Source: an uncultured Clostridia bacterium (GTDB taxonomy: Bacteria > Bacillota > Clostridia > Christensenellales > Aristaeellaceae). Taken from it: a DNA stretch of 14,751 bases. Location of the stretch: the NCBI GenBank assembly GCA_934621485.1, contig CAKTUS010000066.1, positions 1 to 14,751 on the forward strand. The letters run 5' to 3'. A program made the translations under genes and the position numbers. The notes under the pieces are model-generated. The model saw nothing but the letters and a program-made list of their open reading frames with translations. It was not told the DNA's origin and did no database searches. Positions 1 through 6,068 of the stretch are shown here, piece after piece (the first letter of the stretch is position 1; the number at the start of each line of letters is the position of its first letter).

Positions 1-1
1 C

Positions 2-715
2 TATCTCACGGGCGAGGTGCGCCGCAAGGTGATCTACCACCTCTATAAGCTGCCGCAGGTCACGATCAATAACGAGATCGTCGTGTGCTTCGCGTTTATC
101 CTGCTGGCGACGTGGTTCCAGTATAACGGCACGTTCTTCACCACCTACAAGGAAAGCGGCGTGCGTCGTCTGGCTCTCGCGGCGCTGTGGGTGATCCCAG
201 TGTCCATCGCGGTGCTGCTTGCCAGCTACAAGGTGCAGGATCGCGTACAGGCAAAGACCATGACGGTGAAGATGACCTGTGCCGACGGCATTCAGGAATA
301 CATCGAGACGATCCGCGACCTGAATCAGGGCTGCGATATCGTATTTGACCATGTCGGCTTTGCCTATAACTCCGGTGAGACGGTGCTGAGGGACATGTCC
401 TTCACCGCAAAGCAGGGCGAGGTCACGGCGCTCGTCGGCCCCTCGGGCGGAGGCAAGACCACGGTGTCCCGTCTCGCTGCGCGCTTCTGGGATCACCAGC
501 AGGGGAGCATCACGGTCGGCGGAATGGACATTTCCAAGGTCGACCCCGAAAAGCTCATGGGGCTGTATTCCATCGTGTTCCAGGATGTGACGCTCTTTGA
601 CAACAGTATCCTTGAGAACATCCGCCTTGGCCGCAAGGATGCGACCGACGCGCAGAATGGTATCTACACCCACATGGTGCAGTTCCAGACCGGCAGCCAG
701 AACTGGGCGATCTGA
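2..715 (+). pseudogene. Decayed ABC exporter (permease-ATPase) with two internal deletions, 5' partial
   Basis: The reading frame is already open at base 2 and enters from outside the window. It encodes hydrophobic membrane-spanning segments (about bases 80-230), then a piece typical of the linker of fused permease-ATPase exporters (ADGIQEYIETIRDL, about bases 283-325). This is followed abruptly by the nucleotide-binding domain (GCDIVFDHVGFAY..., Walker A GPSGGGKTT at about bases 439-465, Q-loop IVFQD near 574-588). After GRKDATD (about 631-651) the frame jumps to the family's C-terminal tail (NGIYTHMVQ...). The LSGGQ signature, Walker B, D-loop and H-loop are all missing, as is the second half of the membrane domain. 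Both losses keep the frame. A normal half-transporter is near 580 residues. The product could bind but hardly hydrolyse ATP, so I treat it as a pseudogene. A mis-assembly is the alternative. Confidence 0.8.
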
Positions 716-729
716 GACGCGGAAACTCA

Positions 730-763
730 AAGGCGGTGACGGCTTATGTGCCGCCACCGCCTT
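730..763 (+). terminator. Hairpin after the ABC gene remnant, weak U-tract
   Basis: AAGGCGGTG (730-738) pairs exactly with CACCGCCTT (755-763). The inner CGGC (740-743) pairs with GCCG (750-753) around a 6-base loop, with one mismatch. The stem is strong but is followed by GTCGTCC rather than a T run, so it may be a terminator remnant or only an RNA 3'-end stabiliser. It sits directly before the tRNA promoter. Confidence 0.45.
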
Positions 764-770
764 GTCGTCC

Positions 771-799
771 TTGACAAAGGCGGCGAGTGATGATACAAT
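771..799 (+). promoter_or_regulatory. Consensus housekeeping promoter for tRNA-Ser
   Basis: TTGACA at 771-776 is a perfect -35 box. It is separated by 17 bases from TACAAT at 794-799, a near-perfect -10 box. Transcription would start near 806, about 44 bases before the mature tRNA. Confidence 0.8.
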
Positions 800-849
800 T
801 CATCCGTTAATGTTCCTGCGCGGCTGACGGCTTGCGAGGGGCAGCATAG

Positions 850-938
850 GGAGAGTTACCGAAGCGGTCATAACGGGGCGGTCTTGAAAACCGTTAGGCG
901 GCAACGCCACGGGGGTTCGAATCCCTCACTCTCCGCCA
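850..938 (+). tRNA. tRNA-Ser (anticodon UGA)
   Basis: The acceptor stem GGAGAGT (850-856) pairs with ACTCTCC (928-934), followed by discriminator G and an encoded CCA (936-938). The anticodon loop CTTGAAA gives anticodon TGA, which reads UCA serine codons. The long variable arm (around GGCGGCAACGCC) is the class II feature of tRNA-Ser. The T-loop GGTTCGAATCC is standard. At 89 bases the length is normal. It has its own promoter and terminator. tRNA-Ser genes are frequent integration targets, and everything to its right looks accessory, but no copy of its 3' end is found elsewhere in the window. Confidence 0.96.
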
Positions 939-941
939 TAT

Positions 942-983
942 TAGGTAGGTTATTTTGATAGAATAACCTACCTAAACTTTTTG
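942..983 (+). terminator. Rho-independent terminator of tRNA-Ser
   Basis: A perfect 13-bp stem, TAGGTAGGTTATT (942-954) with AATAACCTACCTA (962-974), closes a 7-base loop and is followed by AACTTTTTG. It would end the tRNA transcript. The flanking sequence also suits transcription from the right to some degree, so it may act in both directions. Confidence 0.8.
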
Positions 984-1123
984 CCCAGAAATGCGAAGAA
1001 ATAGCCGAAATTCAGCTATTGCCTCGCATTTCTCGCTTTGAAATTCAAATCGCTCTCGGTCGCTCGTCATTTCGGTCGGCCGATTTTTTGCTTTCTGCGG
1101 CCTTTTCTAGCCCTTGCTCCCCG
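984..1123. other. Gene-poor stretch between tRNA terminator and tandem repeats
   Basis: I see no convincing gene, RNA or promoter here. The short reading frames that cross it have no ribosome site and no recognisable protein pattern. The DNA is low in complexity, with CGGTCG-like words and T-runs. Confidence 0.5.
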
Positions 1124-1200
1124 AGTAATCGTTCACTTTCAGGGGCAATCGTTCACTTTGCCGGGCAATCGTTCACTTTCAGGAGTAATCGTTCAATTTG
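1124..1200. repeat. Four tandem direct repeats with exact 20-bp period
   Basis: Four copies of a 17-base unit, (A/G)G(T/C)AATCGTTCACTTT(C/G), start at 1124, 1144, 1164 and 1184. The period is exactly 20 bases, and the last copy differs by one base (CAATTT). The short linkers also vary little. This could be a multi-copy protein binding site such as iterons or integrase/transposase sites. Ends of IS21-type elements carry several short repeats of this sort, but no istA/istB-like gene is present. A CRISPR array is excluded because there are no unique spacers of suitable size. Confidence 0.85.
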
Positions 1201-1532
1201 TCCTCAACAGCCCTGATTTTTCGTTTCAAACGCATTCTCTTGAAGATGTTGAATATGCCAGTCGCCGACTCAAGCTCAGAAATCAATAGCGCACGCTTTT
1301 TCAGCAGAGACATTCTTGGATCAGGCTGCACAGGGGTGTTGACTGCGCTCTGCGGTTTACTTGCTTTAGGCGCAGTCTCTTTTACCTGGCTGTACGGTCT
1401 TGCACCAGCAGAAGTCGGACGGCTTGTCGATGTACTTGTTCTCTTTTCGCTTGCTGCACTGCTGGTTCTGGGCTTCGCGCCGTAGAAGTCTTTCTGTTTA
1501 CGCATATCACCGTAGGTTTTGCCAGATAGCAA
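1179..1532 (-). CDS. Small basic Ser/Thr-rich hypothetical protein ending inside the repeats
   Basis: The 117-codon frame begins with TTG at 1532. An internal ATG at 1505 (MRKQKDFYGAK...) is the only ATG-type option near the N-terminus. I see no clear ribosome site for either start. The frame stays open upstream to about 1640, so it may be the 3' part of a longer lost gene. The first half is rich in Ser, Thr, Ala, Pro and Arg and looks disordered. The second half is an Arg/Lys/Leu-rich amphipathic helix. The last residues (KLNDYS) are encoded by the fourth tandem repeat, and the sister repeats read KVNDCP/KVNDYS in the same frame past the stop. I recognise no family. It may be a real small gene or a remnant cut by insertion of the repeat block. 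Confidence 0.35.
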   Translation of the reverse strand: MLSGKTYGDMRKQKDFYGAKPRTSSAASEKRTSTSTSRPTSAGARPYSQVKETAPKASKPQSAVNTPVQPDPRMSLLKKRALLISELESATGIFNIFKRMRLKRKIRAVEDKLNDYS

Positions 1533-1583
1533 GTAAATTGTTAGCTGCAGGCGACAATAAGGCCTATATTCCGCAGTTGAGAA

Positions 1584-1612
1584 TTGAAGAGCGCCAGGTT
1601 TTATGCTATGAT
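1584..1612 (+). promoter_or_regulatory. Extended -10 promoter for the main gene array
   Basis: TTGAAG at 1584-1589 is followed after 17 bases by TATGAT at 1607-1612. The TGC just before it (1604-1606) makes an extended -10 element. The predicted start is near 1619, about 50 bases upstream of the first gene of the array. Confidence 0.65.
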
Positions 1613-1670
1613 AAGCTTGTTGTAATGGACACTGCGTTTCCTACGAAAAAATATGGGGAGGCAAGCGGTT

Positions 1671-3524
1671 ATGAGCAGCAATTATCGTGTCGTGAAGCTA
1701 CTGAAAAACCATCTCTATCCGACGTATCAGCTGCATGCCTTTATGGCCAACGATCAAACCACCCCGCAGGATGGGCTCCGGCTTGCCGCCCTCACGACCA
1801 TGGAATGGCTGACCCACCGTCTGGGTGAAGAAGTGCCTACCGACTGGGCCTCTCTTCCCTCACCGGAGAACTATCTCACCGCAACGGATGATGATCTGCC
1901 ATCCCTGTATATAAACCAGGGGCACGTGGTGAATATCGTGTCGCTCCCGGAACAAGGCATGTGGACGCTGCAGATCACGGAGCCGGACCTGGGCTCTGAC
2001 CCGGGCAATCCGGCACAGGCTCGTCCTGCTGTCCCCGGACGGATCATTGAGACCAACATCGCCTTCCAGATTGTTGGGAAACAAGTAGAGTGCGGATTCA
2101 AGACTGTCATCTCTGATCCTGTCGGCACAGAACCCGAGGCAGAGGTATATCGCGTTGCTGTCGTTCGGGAACTGCTGAGAAATCCAGCGTTCGGCTTGAA
2201 GCAGGTTACAGACATCCCGATGCAGGCACTCCGCCTTTCAAATACATCCCAAGTCAAGACCATGCTGTATGTCACGCACCATGCGGACAACCAGCTTCCT
2301 ACGGTTATCTTTACACAGCCGCTGGAGGAGAAGAAGGCTGCTGCGGCCGCCCCAGACTTTAGCCAACTGCGCATAGGGAAAAGCTTCACGCCGCCGCTGG
2401 ATTTCAAAGGGCTGAATCTTCCCAAGGATCTGCCAAAACCGGCTGTGACTGCAAAGGTAGAGACGGTTGCTGTGGAGCCGCCTTTTGATCTGGGAAAGTT
2501 CTGCTATTACACCTTCTCGCACTGCCGGACCTATGTGTTGGAACAGGCTGCATTTAAGCCCTTCTCCTCCCAGACCGGCCTTCGTTTTAACCCTGGCGAC
2601 ATCATTGTGCTGTACCCGACTGCCCTAGGTGGCGGTGAAGAGGTCGTCTCGTATAAGGCCACAAAGGTTCAAGAGACCTTCGAGACCGTTGAAGCGGGTG
2701 TGAAGTCTTATCTCAAGGCCCGCCCGATTGATTATGGGAACATCACGTTTCTGTCGGAAGCGCGGGAACATCTTCTGCGCCTGTCGGAGGAACTGGCTGA
2801 GAGCGCAGAGGCCGCCGATGCGCATTTCAAGCAGGAGCTGGAGCGCATCAACGCTGTGTGGAAGCACGAGGTGGCAAGCAAAGAGAATGACGTAGCCGCG
2901 GTCACAGCCCAGCTACAGCGGCAGAAAGAGTACTCCGCCCGGCTGGAAAATGATAAGGCAAAGCTGAGGGAGGATTTCGCTGCGGAGAAAGAGAAGCTCC
3001 AGGCTGAGATCGACGCACACAAAGAGACCATCGCTTTTCTCCAGCGCCGGGTGGACAAGCCGTCAGATTATGATGGAGTTGCCGCCTGGGTGCAGGAGCA
3101 TTTTGAAGGGCGGATTCTTCTCCACTCCCGTGCGATCGCGCGGATGCTGACGAAATCCTCCCAGTGCGCAAGTGTCGACCTGGTCTGCGATGCGCTGGAT
3201 TATCTGGCCACAGACTATTGGGAGCAGAGATATCATCAGCTCCCGAAGGATATAGCTCTTACCCGGTGTGGCGAAAAATATGGCCGCCCGTTTGAGATCA
3301 AGCCGGTCGGCACCTACACGATCGCATATACCCCAAACGAATACAGAATTCCGTACTTCAAAGATGAGCGCGGCAAGATTGCCGATAGCGATTTGGATTA
3401 TCATCTGTGCGTGGGCAACGATCCGGAAAACCTCCTCCGCATCTATTTCCTCCACGATGATGCCAACCAGCTGATCGTTGTTGGCTCTCTTCCGGATCAC
3501 CTGAGGGCAGTAAAAGTTCAATAG
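1671..3524 (+). CDS. Large coiled-coil protein of unknown function
   Basis: I choose ATG 1671 (617 aa) because GGGGAGG at 1656-1662 lies 8 bases before it. That ribosome site falls inside the longer frame opening at 1653. I do not recognise the family. Residues about 1-250 form an alpha/beta N-terminal region (SNYRVVKLLKNHLYPTYQL...). A Pro/Lys/Ala-rich linker follows at about 220-270, then a second globular part to about 355. Residues about 360-465 are a long charged coiled coil rich in Glu, Lys and Ala. The last 150 residues are globular and end in alternating hydrophobic strands (LLRIYFLHDD, QLIVVGSLPDHL), loosely resembling small RelE-like folds; that likeness is only an impression. There is no signal peptide or membrane segment. 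It is the first gene after the promoter and is followed 12 bases later by the SRAP gene, so the two are probably co-transcribed. Confidence 0.9.
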   Translation: MSSNYRVVKLLKNHLYPTYQLHAFMANDQTTPQDGLRLAALTTMEWLTHRLGEEVPTDWASLPSPENYLTATDDDLPSLYINQGHVVNIVSLPEQGMWTLQITEPDLGSDPGNPAQARPAVPGRIIETNIAFQIVGKQVECGFKTVISDPVGTEPEAEVYRVAVVRELLRNPAFGLKQVTDIPMQALRLSNTSQVKTMLYVTHHADNQLPTVIFTQPLEEKKAAAAAPDFSQLRIGKSFTPPLDFKGLNLPKDLPKPAVTAKVETVAVEPPFDLGKFCYYTFSHCRTYVLEQAAFKPFSSQTGLRFNPGDIIVLYPTALGGGEEVVSYKATKVQETFETVEAGVKSYLKARPIDYGNITFLSEAREHLLRLSEELAESAEAADAHFKQELERINAVWKHEVASKENDVAAVTAQLQRQKEYSARLENDKAKLREDFAAEKEKLQAEIDAHKETIAFLQRRVDKPSDYDGVAAWVQEHFEGRILLHSRAIARMLTKSSQCASVDLVCDALDYLATDYWEQRYHQLPKDIALTRCGEKYGRPFEIKPVGTYTIAYTPNEYRIPYFKDERGKIADSDLDYHLCVGNDPENLLRIYFLHDDANQLIVVGSLPDHLRAVKVQ

Positions 3525-3536
3525 GCGGTGATGCTC

Positions 3537-4103
3537 ATGTGTGGCAGCTACAACTTCAGTACAGATAATCCCGACGAAAAAATGTCCGCCCTCATCAGTG
3601 TGATGGAGCGGAAGTATCCAGGCGAATATAAGACTGGGGACATCTTTCCCGGAGATACAGCTCCAGCCATGATTGCACGGGGAGACAAGATCGTTCCGGT
3701 CCCGGCCATCTTTGGATTTCCCGGATTCCAGGACGGAAAGCTTTTGATCAATGCGCGTGGCGAGACGGCGGCGGAGAAAAAGGCCTTTTCTGATAGCTTG
3801 AAAGAGCAGCGGGTCATCCTCCCGGCCACAGGGTTCTATGAATGGAGCTCAGACAAAACAAAGTATCTGTTCAGCGTGGACTCGTCGTCCGTTTTATATC
3901 TCTGCGGCTTATATAAGATCATTGACGGTAAGTACAGATTTGTAATCCTCACCAGACAGGCAAACGAGAGTATGGCAGAAATACACGATCGGATGCCCGT
4001 CATTGTGGGCGAGGATGCGGTGCGGCCTTATCTTACCGACCTCGCTGTGGCCGAGGCGATCATTGCCAAAGCAGCGCCAATTCTCGTCAGGCATAAAGCC
4101 TAA
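3537..4103 (+). CDS. SRAP-domain abasic-site crosslinking protein (YedK/HMCES family)
   Basis: Family members shield abasic sites in single-stranded DNA by forming a thiazolidine crosslink through Cys2. The start must be ATG 3537, because the initiator Met has to be followed directly by the catalytic Cys (MCGSYNF). Upstream in-frame GTG/ATG codons would bury that Cys, and AGGCGG at 3523-3528 fits the 3537 start. All hallmark residues are present: Cys2, Asn72 in INARGET, Glu102 in GFYEW and His150 in HDRMPVI. The protein is 188 aa, a little shorter than the usual 200-230. It follows the coiled-coil gene by 12 bases and sits at the head of a cluster with other DNA-repair-like proteins. This points to protection or tolerance of damaged ssDNA, either for the host or for an element. 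Confidence 0.95.
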   Translation: MCGSYNFSTDNPDEKMSALISVMERKYPGEYKTGDIFPGDTAPAMIARGDKIVPVPAIFGFPGFQDGKLLINARGETAAEKKAFSDSLKEQRVILPATGFYEWSSDKTKYLFSVDSSSVLYLCGLYKIIDGKYRFVILTRQANESMAEIHDRMPVIVGEDAVRPYLTDLAVAEAIIAKAAPILVRHKA

Positions 4104-4139
4104 TCTTTTCGTAGGAGCTATTATAGCTATTGTCATTTC

Positions 4140-4382
4140 ATGGGCGGGTTCCGCGATTCAGCAAATTATGAGTTCATCGCGGAATTTGAGAGCAAGAAGC
4201 TCACCGGCAACTACATTGAGTTTATGCGCGGCAAGAAGCGCTACTCGGATAAGGATATTATCGTTCAGGAAGTGCTTGTCAGTAAGACACCTCAGGGCGA
4301 GACAATTACAAAGGGAAAGGTCGTAAGCGTAATCACCGTTTTGGGTGAAGAGCTGCCGGTGGATGAATATGAGTTTAAGTGA
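4140..4382 (+). CDS. Small hypothetical protein (80 aa)
   Basis: ATG 4140 opens an 80-codon frame of a mainly beta, charged protein (ANYEFIAEFESKKLTGNYIEF... ending VDEYEFK). AGGAG at 4113-4117 is too far upstream for this start, with 22 bases between, so the 5' end may be altered or the start weak. It overlaps the next small gene by about 20 bases, which suggests translational coupling. I recognise no family. Its position between SRAP and the SHOCT-like peptide gene places it in the same transcript. Confidence 0.55.
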   Translation: MGGFRDSANYEFIAEFESKKLTGNYIEFMRGKKRYSDKDIIVQEVLVSKTPQGETITKGKVVSVITVLGEELPVDEYEFK

Positions 4383-4557
4383 TCCAGCGGAGAACAATAC
4401 CGCATGGGACAATATGACGCACGAACAGAAAAATCATCAGCTATATCTCAAGCAAAAGCAGATGCTGGATATGTTTCTGGAGCATGGAGCCATTTCACAA
4501 TCCCAGCATGATAAAAGCCTCCACGATCTAACAGAGAAAATGGGTGAAGCAGAATGA
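4363..4557 (+). CDS. Small SHOCT-like helical protein
   Basis: I place the start at ATG 4363, with ATG 4369 as an alternative; upstream AAGAG at 4348-4352 can serve as ribosome site. The 64-aa product is helical. Its second half (KQKQMLDMFLEHGAISQSQHDKSLHDLTEKMG) has the pattern of SHOCT-type short domains: a helix, a Gly-Ala-Ile turn, then a second helix. Such domains often sit at protein ends or as tiny proteins in mobile elements of gut Firmicutes, with no defined activity. The 5' end overlaps the previous gene and the stop overlaps the next start (ATGA at 4554-4557), so it is part of a tightly coupled run. Confidence 0.7.
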   Translation: MNMSLSDPAENNTAWDNMTHEQKNHQLYLKQKQMLDMFLEHGAISQSQHDKSLHDLTEKMGEAE

Positions 4558-4751
4558 AATCCGCTCACTGGATACAGCGCACACATCTCTTCCGCGCAGA
4601 CGAGTTTATCTGTTCTGCCTGTAAAGCTGTCTGTAACAAGCCATATAGGGTTTGTCCTTCATGCGGCGTGCCCATGAAGAAGACGAAATATGATCCGTCT
4701 TAGGTGGATGAGGCCGAAGGTTTGTCTGCTATTCTGGATGACGATTGGTAA
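4554..4751 (+). pseudogene. Zinc-ribbon small protein interrupted by an in-frame amber codon
   Basis: ATG 4554 overlaps the previous stop (ATGA). The frame gives 49 residues with two CxxC knuckles (ICSACKAVC, VCPSCGVPM) typical of a zinc ribbon, then reads KYDPS and meets TAG at 4701-4703. The same frame continues without further stops as VDEAEGLSAILDDDW and ends at TAA 4749-4751, five bases before the ATPase start. From memory, relatives of this family read KYDPSWVDEAE... straight through, so the TAG most likely replaces TGG (Trp) by one G-to-A change. The zinc-binding part is intact, so a 49-aa product may still work. Suppression or a sequencing error are alternatives. Confidence 0.75.
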
Positions 4752-4756
4752 TCTGT

Positions 4757-5503
4757 ATGCCTAATGAATTCAGCACGTTGGATATCCGAGAAATCCGCAT
4801 TGATGAAAATATCCCCAAAAATGAATATTACGCCTCGCTCCCCGCAGTAAAGCAGATTATCCGGGAAAGCGGCGTCAACCTTACAAAACCTATAACCTTT
4901 TTTGTAGGCGAGAATGGGATTGGCAAATCTACTCTAATTGAGGCTATTGCTGTAGCGGCTGGTTTCAATCCAGAGGGCGGCACGCGTAACTACAGCTTTT
5001 CCACAGCTGATTCCCATTCAACGCTTCATGAGCATATCCATTTGGTGCGCGGAATAGATAGACACTATGATGGCTTTTTCCTGCGGGCGGAGAGCTTTTA
5101 CAATGCGGCATCCTATCTGGATACGATGGATAGTAAAGTCTTTCAATCATACGGCGGCAAATCTCTGCACAAGCTTTCGCACGGTGAAAGCTTCTTGGCT
5201 CTGGTAGAGAATCGCTTCTCTCCGGATGGATTGTTCATTCTGGACGAGCCTGAAGCTGCCATCTCGCCCATGCGTATGCTTCGTCTGATGGCAGACATTA
5301 ATGAACTTGCTAAGAGCGGTGCGCAATTTATCATCTCCACGCATTCACCGATTCTCATCACCCTGCCAGAGTCAGATATTATCCAGTTTTCTGAAGACGG
5401 CCTTGAACATGTGGAATATCAGAAAACCGAACATTATCAGGTTACAAAAGATTTCCTCGCCAACCCAGAGCGTATGCTCCGAATTCTATTGGAAGAGAAA
5501 TAA
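4757..5503 (+). CDS. ABC-type AAA ATPase (COG3910-like predicted ATPase)
   Basis: I use ATG 4757 (248 aa); the TTG at 4745 would add only four residues. The motifs are those of RecF/SMC-like soluble ABC ATPases: Walker A GENGIGKST at residues 51-59, a signature-like SHGES at about 141-145, Walker B LFILDEPE at about 159-166, and an H-loop STHSP at about 194-198. Length and order match the single-domain predicted ATPases of COG3910. The insert between Walker A and signature is too short for a long coiled coil, so this is not an SMC or RecN protein. Such ATPases commonly partner with nucleases or DNA-processing enzymes. The Nudix gene begins three bases after its stop. Confidence 0.9.
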   Translation: MPNEFSTLDIREIRIDENIPKNEYYASLPAVKQIIRESGVNLTKPITFFVGENGIGKSTLIEAIAVAAGFNPEGGTRNYSFSTADSHSTLHEHIHLVRGIDRHYDGFFLRAESFYNAASYLDTMDSKVFQSYGGKSLHKLSHGESFLALVENRFSPDGLFILDEPEAAISPMRMLRLMADINELAKSGAQFIISTHSPILITLPESDIIQFSEDGLEHVEYQKTEHYQVTKDFLANPERMLRILLEEK

Positions 5504-5506
5504 TAA

Positions 5507-5959
5507 ATGAAAACAGTAAAGGTAGTAGCCGCTATCATCCGCGACGGCAACAAAGTGTTTGCCACGCAGCGCGGATATGGCGATTACAAAGATGGCTGGG
5601 AATTCCCAGGTGGAAAAGTCGAGCCCGGGGAGACTGCGCAGCAGGCCCTGGTCCGAGAGATAAAGGAAGAGCTGGATACTGATATCGCTGTTGGGGATTA
5701 TCTCACAACTATTGAGTATGATTACCCAACCTTCCACCTTAGCATGCAATGCTTTTGGTGCAGAATTGTGGACGGGACCCCTGTCCTTAAGGAGCATGAG
5801 GCCGCCAGGTGGCTTGATGTGGATCACATCGACAGTGTTGAGTGGCTTCCAGCCGATCTGACGATTATTGATCTTATCAAGGATAAGATGGTTGATCAGG
5901 TAGCATTGGAAATTCTTCAGGAGCACAAAGCAGCATTTGAGAAGCTGGCAAAACAATAG
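5507..5959 (+). CDS. MutT-like Nudix hydrolase ((deoxy)nucleoside triphosphate pyrophosphohydrolase)
   Basis: These enzymes hydrolyse nucleoside triphosphates such as 8-oxo-dGTP or modified pyrimidine triphosphates to the monophosphate plus pyrophosphate. The Nudix box is complete for metal binding: Gly36, Glu42, then REIKEEL at residues 50-56. The late box glycine is replaced by Asp57, which I have seen often in this MutT subgroup. The N-terminal strand VKVVAAII and the C-terminal EWLPADLTIIDLI region are typical of MutT/NudG-sized proteins. At 150 aa it is slightly longer than MutT because of a helical tail. GGAAGAG at 5491-5497 overlaps the end of the ATPase gene and serves ATG 5507, so the two are translationally coupled. 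The exact substrate cannot be read from the sequence. Confidence 0.93.
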   Translation: MKTVKVVAAIIRDGNKVFATQRGYGDYKDGWEFPGGKVEPGETAQQALVREIKEELDTDIAVGDYLTTIEYDYPTFHLSMQCFWCRIVDGTPVLKEHEAARWLDVDHIDSVEWLPADLTIIDLIKDKMVDQVALEILQEHKAAFEKLAKQ

Positions 5960-6068
5960 CATCACAATTGGCGGTAAGTAGACAAGGTATGATGCTTCCT
6001 AGATGGATGTGGCAGAAAGGAAGCCCGCCATCCTGGATGATAGTTCTAAAGATAGAAGGGGAAGCAAA

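Noticed and set aside
915..938. Second copy of the tRNA 3' end (attR) within the window
   Set aside because: I scanned by eye for the TTCGAATCCCTCACTCTCC string and found no other copy.
1124..1200. Short CRISPR array
   Set aside because: The repeats abut almost directly with 3-base linkers; there are no unique spacers and no cas genes. The DUF2779 stub is not evidence of CRISPR.
1653..1670. Earlier start for the 617-aa protein at ATG 1653
   Set aside because: The stretch contains the GGGGAGG ribosome site, correctly placed for ATG 1671.
1871..2425. Minus-strand open frame of 184 codons
   Set aside because: It lies wholly antisense to the 617-aa gene, has no family pattern and is explained by codon bias of the plus-strand gene.
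3528..3536. Earlier start for the SRAP protein at GTG 3528 or ATG 3531
   Set aside because: SRAP proteins need Cys at position 2 after removal of Met; only ATG 3537 gives this.
5486..5965. Minus-strand open frame opposite the Nudix gene
   Set aside because: The plus strand carries a complete Nudix box; the antisense protein shows no known pattern.
6003..6068. N-terminal extension of the RecQ fusion from ATG 6003
   Set aside because: No ribosome site precedes it and the added residues look unstructured, whereas ATG 6069 has AAGGGGA at good spacing.
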